9,552 nucleotides of DNA from Clostridia bacterium (lineage in GTDB: Bacteria; Bacillota_A; Clostridia; Christensenellales; Aristaeellaceae): assembly GCA_017398245.1 (NCBI GenBank), contig JAFQGN010000264.1, positions 1 through 9,552 of the forward strand. The letters run 5' to 3'. How positions within the stretch are numbered: the stretch's first letter is position 1; the number at the start of each line of letters is the position of its first letter. The notes under the pieces are model-generated. The model had not been told where the DNA came from. It saw only the letters and a program-made list of their open reading frames with translations, and made no database searches. A program made the translations under genes and the position numbers. Below, piece after piece: positions 5,529 to 9,552 of this stretch.

Positions 5529-7232
5529 ATGAACAAGAGGTTGACCGCACTGTTGCTGGCAGCAGTTATGATCCTCTGCTGCGGCGCTGCATTCGCGTCC
5601 GAAGGACCGGATGACACCACGAACCCCGAGCATTTCACCGTGTACTACAACTATTCCTCCTGGAACAACGTCTGGGGCGCTGACGAATATTCTGCGTTCC
5701 TGAGCGAAAAGTTCAACGTGACCATGGACTGGATCGCCGGTGAAAACGATCCCGACGCGAAGCTGAACCTGATGATGTCCACTGGCGACATGCCCGATAT
5801 GGTCATCACCGAGCGCGGCGCTGTGCACAACAAGGTTGCGCGCGCTGGCTTCCTCGTAGATCTGGAAACCCTGATGTATGACGGCTGCTCCTTCGCCACC
5901 GACATCCCCGCCAGCGTTCGTGAAATGCTGAAGGTTGACGGCGTCCTGTACGGCATGCCGAACTGGGCCCGCTCCGGCGCCACCGGCGGCAACTATCAGT
6001 GGATGCTCAACTCCCAGCTGTACGATGCGATCGGCGCTGAGAACGTCGACGTTTCCACTCTGGAAGGCCTGCATGATTTCGCGGTTGCTGTTAAGGATGC
6101 CAACCTGACCTCCTATAACGGCGCTTCCGTCTATCCCTTCCTGTTCACCAACACCGATAACGGCTACTATTGCTACTTCCCGATCTTCCGCGCCCTGGGC
6201 GGCCGCGATGTGATCGACACCTATTGGACTCAGGAAGATGGCGTTATCGAATTCGGCGTTGACAACGACAAGTTCGTTGAAGCTCTGAAGATCGCCAACA
6301 CCTGGTACAAGGAAGGCCTGTTCACCGCTGAAGCGTTCTCCGATGACCAGCATCAGTTCCTCGAGAAGCTGACCAATGGCCGCGGCGCTCTGGTGTGGTA
6401 CGACTATTCTCAGGACAACACCAACAACTTCCGCAGGATCACCCTCGAACAGTCCGGCGGCGAGTCTGACTGGCTCGTGGTTGGCTATGACATCGGTGAA
6501 GAAGATCAGCAGTTCCCGGGCGCCAATGGCACCACTGTTACCTACGGTGACAGCGCCGGCGGTATCGGCTGGAACGTCAACTGCATCACCACCAGCTGCC
6601 CGAACCCGCAGCGCATGTTTGACGTGTTCTCCTACATGCTGACTCCCGAAGGATCCCTCTTCATGCAGTATGGCCCGGTCGGCGGCACCATGCTGGAGTC
6701 TGTTGACTACAGCGGCTCCCTGCCGATGCCCGTCCTGAAGAAGGACATCGCTTCCTTCTCCTCCGAAGAAACTACCGCTGCTGGCGCTTGGCTGTGGTCT
6801 CAGCCCGCTCAGTCTGACTACGTCGACGGCATCAAGTTCGCTCTGAACGATACCCTGCCGGCGGAGCAGCAGGACTGGGTTGTTACCCGTCAGGCTCACC
6901 TGAGCTCCTACAACCTCGACGATCTGCACATTGGCCAGAAGTTCATGACCGACCAGCTGACCGGTATCACCGGTGAGATCGATCCTCAGGACGATCTGGG
7001 CATCTGCGTCAAGACCATCGAAGACCGCTGCAAGGAGCAGCTGCCGAAGATCATCATGGCTGAAACCGAAGAAGAGTTCAACAGCATGGTGCAGGATCTG
7101 TCCGATTTCGCCAAGGCCAACCGCGTTGAAGAGATCAACGTCATCTGGCAGGCCAAGTTCGACAGCAACGTTGCTACCCAGGGCTTCGATGCTTACAGCG
7201 CTGAGTATGACGTCTATCAGCTGAACAAGTAA
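5529..7232 (+). CDS. ABC importer extracellular solute-binding protein (LipO/YtcQ-like)
   Basis: This 567-residue secreted protein should capture the sugar outside the cell and deliver it to the two upstream permeases. An N-terminal signal peptide has a basic start (MNKR), a hydrophobic core and a probable signal peptidase I site after AFA (residues 21-23). It has two Cys at 17-18 but no lipobox, as neither is preceded by small residues in the right order, so lipid anchoring is not evident. The mature part has the long two-lobed binding-protein look, with the opening TVYYNYSSWN, then MMSTGDMPDMVI, and many Trp, Tyr and Asp as in sugar binders. Length fits the large LipO branch. ATG follows a consensus AGGAGG (5516-5521) by seven bases. 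Codon choice is strongly biased (AAC, TTC, ATC, CTG), as in highly expressed genes. The specific sugar is unknown. Confidence 0.9.
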   Translation: MNKRLTALLLAAVMILCCGAAFASEGPDDTTNPEHFTVYYNYSSWNNVWGADEYSAFLSEKFNVTMDWIAGENDPDAKLNLMMSTGDMPDMVITERGAVHNKVARAGFLVDLETLMYDGCSFATDIPASVREMLKVDGVLYGMPNWARSGATGGNYQWMLNSQLYDAIGAENVDVSTLEGLHDFAVAVKDANLTSYNGASVYPFLFTNTDNGYYCYFPIFRALGGRDVIDTYWTQEDGVIEFGVDNDKFVEALKIANTWYKEGLFTAEAFSDDQHQFLEKLTNGRGALVWYDYSQDNTNNFRRITLEQSGGESDWLVVGYDIGEEDQQFPGANGTTVTYGDSAGGIGWNVNCITTSCPNPQRMFDVFSYMLTPEGSLFMQYGPVGGTMLESVDYSGSLPMPVLKKDIASFSSEETTAAGAWLWSQPAQSDYVDGIKFALNDTLPAEQQDWVVTRQAHLSSYNLDDLHIGQKFMTDQLTGITGEIDPQDDLGICVKTIEDRCKEQLPKIIMAETEEEFNSMVQDLSDFAKANRVEEINVIWQAKFDSNVATQGFDAYSAEYDVYQLNK

Positions 7233-7262
7233 TTTCGGCTTAACGTACAAACTGTATAACCG

Positions 7263-7301
7263 AAAAAAGGGCCGGTTGCCTTTGGGCAGCCGGCCCTTTT
7301 T
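7263..7301 (+). terminator. Intrinsic terminator of the importer operon
   Basis: A 12-bp GC-rich stem (7269-7280 with 7285-7296, one G-T wobble) with a TTTG loop is extended by five A-T pairs and ends in TTTTT. It lies about 30 bp after the stop codon of the binding protein. The A-tract before the stem makes it potentially bidirectional. Confidence 0.9.
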
Positions 7302-7408
7302 GGTCAACTGTAAGGGTTTGCCGCAGAAGAAATGAATGCGACACGCTCTTAATTTTCGATTATAGCACGCTTTTTGCTTTTAGATGTGTTCACGCGAACC
7401 GCCTGACA

Positions 7409-8350
7409 GTGGGCGAATGGCTGGACGAATGGTGGATCGTATATTGTCTGCCTTCGAAGAAGAATTCGACCTGCACGGGATACGAGAACGAGATCAATCT
7501 GCATCTCAAGCCCTATGTCGGCAGGTATCTCCTGCAGGAATTGAAAGCGCAGCATGTACAGGCGGCGGTCAATGCGCTGATCAGGGAAGGGAAAGCGCCG
7601 TCCACCATACGAAAGGCCTACACCATCCTGCATGCTGCCTTAGACCGCGCGGTGATCAACCAGATGCTTCTGCACAATCCCAGTCAGCATACGATCCTGC
7701 CCAAGATGGAACAGCAGGACATCCGCTTTTTTACCCTCGATGAGCAACGGCGGTTTATAGATGCTCTGCCGGACAGCACCGCCGGACGAGCGCTGTTCTT
7801 TATTCTGGGGACGGGCATCCGCGCCGCCGAACTCACGGGGCTTCGCTGGTCCGATATCCGCGGGAACAGCTTCCGGGTCAGCCAGACGATCCGCCGGAAC
7901 CGCAACTACAAGGAAGGCGCGGAACACAGAACTTTCCTCGAATCCAGCAGTCCCAAGACAAAAGTCGGACGGCGGACTATTCCAATTTCGCCGAAGATGC
8001 AGCAGCTGCTTGCCAGGCACCGCAAGATCCAGATGCAGACACGTATGGCAAAAGGAGCGGAATGGAACGCGAACGACTTGGTTTTCTGCTCAGAAATCGG
8101 GACGCCGTATGAAGGCCGGAATCTGACACGGGTACTGCACAGGACTCTGGAAAAGGCGGGACTGGAGATCATGGGAGTGCACGCACTCCGGCACACTTTC
8201 GCCACCAGAGCGATCGAATCGGGAATGGACGTGCGCATGCTGTCAGAGATTCTCGGCCATGCGAAAGTTTCGCTTACACTTCAGTTGTACGCTCATTCCA
8301 GCATGGAAACGAAGATAAAAGCGATGGACGGGATGGACGCATTCCTTTGA
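7409..8350 (+). CDS. Tyrosine site-specific integrase, N-terminally truncated
   Basis: This 313-residue protein is a Tn916/phage-type tyrosine recombinase that would cut and rejoin att sites. The SAM-like core-binding domain occupies about 1-95 (GEWLDEWW, then STIRKAYTILHAALDRAV). The catalytic domain follows, with the full set of active residues: R138 (GIRAAEL), K185 (TKVGRR), H258 and R261 (HALR), H284 (GHAK) and nucleophile Y294 (LQLYAH). The N-terminal arm-binding domain, usually about 60 residues, is missing. The GTG at 7409 is the only usual start in the frame as far back as the operon terminator, and no ribosome site precedes it. In-frame residues just upstream (LTV) continue the domain motif. 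The gene points at the tRNA-Ala 3' end. It could be a 5'-deleted remnant or a short variant; the first seems likelier. Confidence 0.85.
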   Translation: MGEWLDEWWIVYCLPSKKNSTCTGYENEINLHLKPYVGRYLLQELKAQHVQAAVNALIREGKAPSTIRKAYTILHAALDRAVINQMLLHNPSQHTILPKMEQQDIRFFTLDEQRRFIDALPDSTAGRALFFILGTGIRAAELTGLRWSDIRGNSFRVSQTIRRNRNYKEGAEHRTFLESSSPKTKVGRRTIPISPKMQQLLARHRKIQMQTRMAKGAEWNANDLVFCSEIGTPYEGRNLTRVLHRTLEKAGLEIMGVHALRHTFATRAIESGMDVRMLSEILGHAKVSLTLQLYAHSSMETKIKAMDGMDAFL

Positions 8351-8373
8351 TTTTTATTGGCTTTCGGGGCAAT

Positions 8374-8396
8374 AATTGCGGTACAAATTGCGGTAC
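8374..8396 (+). repeat. Tandem AATTGCGGTAC repeats between integrase and tRNA
   Basis: Two perfect 11-bp copies (8374-8384 and 8386-8396) are separated by one base, a 12-bp period of about one helical turn. They lie 24 bp past the integrase stop codon and about 100 bp from the tRNA 3' end. Head-to-tail short repeats beside an att site are typical arm-type binding sites for tyrosine integrases. The repeats are seen; the role is inferred. Confidence 0.55.
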
Positions 8397-8458
8397 GGCG
8401 AAGGGCGGGGTGTAAATTCATCATTTCCTTTACTGTCAACTTGCAGAAGCTGCCCCCA

Positions 8459-8493
8459 AAACAAAGAAAAACCAGTCAAAACTGACTGGTTTT
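8459..8493 (-). terminator. Intrinsic terminator of tRNA-Ala
   Basis: A perfect 11-bp stem (8468-8478 with 8483-8493) surrounds a four-base loop and starts one base past the tRNA CCA end. On the minus strand it runs into TTTTT-C-TTT. The opposite strand also has a short T-run, so it may end integrase transcription as well. Confidence 0.85.
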
Positions 8494-8494
8494 G

Positions 8495-8570
8495 TGGTGG
8501 AGCATAGGGGAGTCGAACCCCTGACCTCTACAATGCGAATGTAGCGCGCTACCAACTGTGCTAATGCCCC
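8495..8570 (-). tRNA. tRNA-Ala (anticodon CGC), CCA encoded
   Basis: The minus strand folds into a 76-nt cloverleaf. The acceptor stem GGGGCAT pairs with ATGCTCC and includes a G3-U70 wobble (8568 with 8501), the identity element of alanine tRNA. The anticodon stem CTACA/TGTAG holds the loop TTCGCAT with anticodon CGC (8535-8537), which reads GCG. The T arm contains GGTTCGACTCC. The discriminator is A and the CCA is encoded (8495-8497). It has its own promoter and terminator. The adjoining integrase suggests that its 3' end served as an attachment site. The CGC isoacceptor fits a GC-rich genome. Confidence 0.95.
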
Positions 8571-8608
8571 ATATGCAGTTTAGAAGCGATTTCGCCTCAA
8601 CAGCAGAT

Positions 8609-8637
8609 AGTATAGCACTATTTGGTCCAAAACGCAA
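8609..8637 (-). promoter_or_regulatory. Promoter of tRNA-Ala
   Basis: On the minus strand, TTGCGT (8632-8637) and TATACT (8609-8614) are 17 bp apart. Transcription would start about 30 nt upstream of the mature tRNA 5' end, a usual precursor leader length. No further tRNA follows before the terminator, so this is a single-gene unit. Confidence 0.7.
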
Positions 8638-8692
8638 TAGGGTTTGAAAAAGTTTTCGGAAAAACAATATGCGGCATGCAGTTGCTGCCAAG

Positions 8693-8734
8693 CCGGAGAA
8701 AAGAACTCCCCCGCAGTGTTTTCTGCGGGGGAGT
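8693..8734 (-). terminator. Intrinsic terminator of the surface-protein gene
   Basis: A perfect 12-bp stem (8705-8716 with 8723-8734) with a six-base loop starts seven bases past the stop codon at 8741-8743. On the minus strand it is followed by TTCTTTTCT. It ends the leftward repeat-protein gene and insulates the tRNA promoter. Confidence 0.88.
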
Positions 8735-8740
8735 GTTCGC

Positions 8741-9552
8741 TTAAGAAGCCTTAAGCTGTTCGTACAGATCCGCGATCAGCGTGAAGGTCTCCTGGGTGAT
8801 GATGCCCAGATCAGCCGGATCGAGCACAAGCATCAGATCCGGATTGGACTGCTGCAGCAGCTGCACAGCGGCCATGGTCTGCGCATCGTACACGCCGGTG
8901 GGCTCATAATCCAGTGCGAAGAACTCGGTTCCGAACTTCTGGTCGGACATCTTCAGCACCTTCTGGATCCACAGCGTGCTTTCCTGCGGGGTCTTCTGCG
9001 CCTGATCCGGGTAGGCCTGCGCGAAGAGCTCCGGCAGCAGGTTCACCTGTTCGTCGGTGATGACCTGCTCGGGCACATCGGGCACGGGCGCCGGGGTCGG
9101 CTGCTCGGGTTCGGGGGTGATGACCGGCTCGGGCGTCGGTTCCGGCGAGACGGTGTTCATCACATAGATCACGCGGAACTCATACAGAGTGTTCTGATCG
9201 CTGAAGCTCATGGTCATGCGATTGTGCTCGCTGGCCGGGTCGAAGACATAGCCCTCGATGGCGGAAGCGGGCGCGTCGATAGTCAGCGTGGTCTCTTCCG
9301 TGCCGAGGATGTCGCCCTCGATCGCGCGGTCATAGCCGCTGTTGAGCACGCCGTCGACCGCGGTGAAGTAGTACTGGTTCACGCGGTAAGCGTACATCGG
9401 AACCGGCGTCGGCTCGGGAGTGGGTTCCGGCGAGAATGTGTTCATCACATAGATCACGCGGAACTCATACAGAGTGTTCTGATCGCTGAAGCTCATGGTC
9501 ATGCGGTTGTGCTCGCTGGCCGGGTCGAAGACATAGCTCTCGAAGGCGGAAG
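8741..9552 (-). CDS. Secreted repeat protein with MucBP-like repeats and PG-binding-like C-terminus (partial)
   Basis: This is the C-terminal 269 residues of a larger protein; the gene enters from beyond the right edge, so the start is not visible. From the edge inwards there is the end of one repeat domain, a Pro/Glu/Thr linker (SPEPTPEP...), a complete domain (from about MYAYRVN to FRVIYVMNT), a longer Pro-rich hinge with PEP and PTP motifs, and a C-terminal domain of about 100 residues. The repeat has the GY...V-I-Y pattern of MucBP-like beta domains. The C-terminal part (IQKVLKM, PTGVYDAQTMAAVQLLQ, LGIITQETF) resembles a peptidoglycan-binding helical domain with an insertion. No LPXTG motif or C-terminal membrane anchor is present. 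It may be wall-associated through the C-terminus. Domain names are inferred by eye. Confidence 0.75.
   Translation of the reverse strand, partial: SAFESYVFDPASEHNRMTMSFSDQNTLYEFRVIYVMNTFSPEPTPEPTPVPMYAYRVNQYYFTAVDGVLNSGYDRAIEGDILGTEETTLTIDAPASAIEGYVFDPASEHNRMTMSFSDQNTLYEFRVIYVMNTVSPEPTPEPVITPEPEQPTPAPVPDVPEQVITDEQVNLLPELFAQAYPDQAQKTPQESTLWIQKVLKMSDQKFGTEFFALDYEPTGVYDAQTMAAVQLLQQSNPDLMLVLDPADLGIITQETFTLIADLYEQLKAS
9138..9552 (-). repeat. 285-bp tandem repeat in the surface-protein gene
   Basis: The segment starting at 9138 recurs from 9423 with a period of 285 bp (95 codons). The second copy is cut by the window end. Over the 130 bp that can be compared (9138-9267 with 9423-9552) only 5 positions differ. 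Each unit encodes one MucBP-like domain plus its Pro-rich linker, so copy number can change in frame. Confidence 0.9.

Noticed and set aside
5514..7307. A 597-codon minus-strand open frame covering the whole binding-protein gene, and a similar 369-codon frame at 4327-5436
   Set aside because: Both are mirror frames of highly codon-biased real genes that lack the codons giving antisense stops. Neither has a recognisable product.
7359..7364. A perfect TATAAT on the minus strand between the importer terminator and the integrase
   Set aside because: No acceptable -35 lies 16-18 bp away and no gene follows in that direction. The region is AT-rich by local standards, so chance is likely.

Overview
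The window looks like chromosomal DNA of a fairly GC-rich Firmicute, most likely a gut Clostridia member (Christensenellales or Oscillospirales type). The grounds are strong AGGAGG-type ribosome sites, GTG and TTG starts, sigma-A-type promoters, a tRNA gene that encodes its CCA end, a CUT1 ABC importer of the LplB/YtcP/LipO kind with no ATPase gene beside it, and a Pro-rich repeat surface protein. The taxon is an inference; no rRNA or marker gene is present.

Layout. Positions 1-372 hold no credible gene. They are a cluster of hairpins and a duplicated 36-37 nt box, with ends that form an imperfect inverted repeat (MITE-like). A leftward MFS transporter (386-1588) with a strong promoter is divergent from a rightward two-gene unit: a SAM-dependent methyltransferase (1825-2535, TTG start) that overlaps a DUF2200 protein (2535-2885) by one base, closed by an intrinsic terminator. 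About 600 bp without a gene follow (2886-3487). They contain a near-consensus promoter with an operator-like repeat and a structured leader of about 200 nt.

The leader feeds an ABC importer operon: two permeases (3488-4456 and 4501-5427) and a 567-residue solute-binding protein (5529-7232), ended by a strong terminator. By family this is an oligosaccharide importer that should borrow a shared MsmX-type ATPase encoded elsewhere. The binding protein has the strongest ribosome site and a codon choice typical of high expression. It also lacks a lipobox, which is odd for a Gram-positive binding protein.

The right third looks like an integration site. A tyrosine integrase (7409-8350) has all catalytic residues but lacks the usual N-terminal arm-binding domain and has no ribosome site. 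It lies next to the 3' end of a leftward tRNA-Ala(CGC), with a tandem 11-bp repeat between them. No other mobile-element gene is visible, so this is either a scar or the end of an element whose other boundary lies outside the window. The right edge carries the 3' end of a leftward gene for a secreted repeat protein (MucBP-like repeats, Pro-rich linkers, peptidoglycan-binding-like C-terminus). Its repeats are nearly identical tandem copies of 285 bp.

I found no CRISPR array, rRNA, replication origin or recognisable defence system. The less ordinary items are the repeat cluster at the left edge, the structured leader of the transporter operon, the truncated integrase at tRNA-Ala and the recent repeat duplication in the surface protein.
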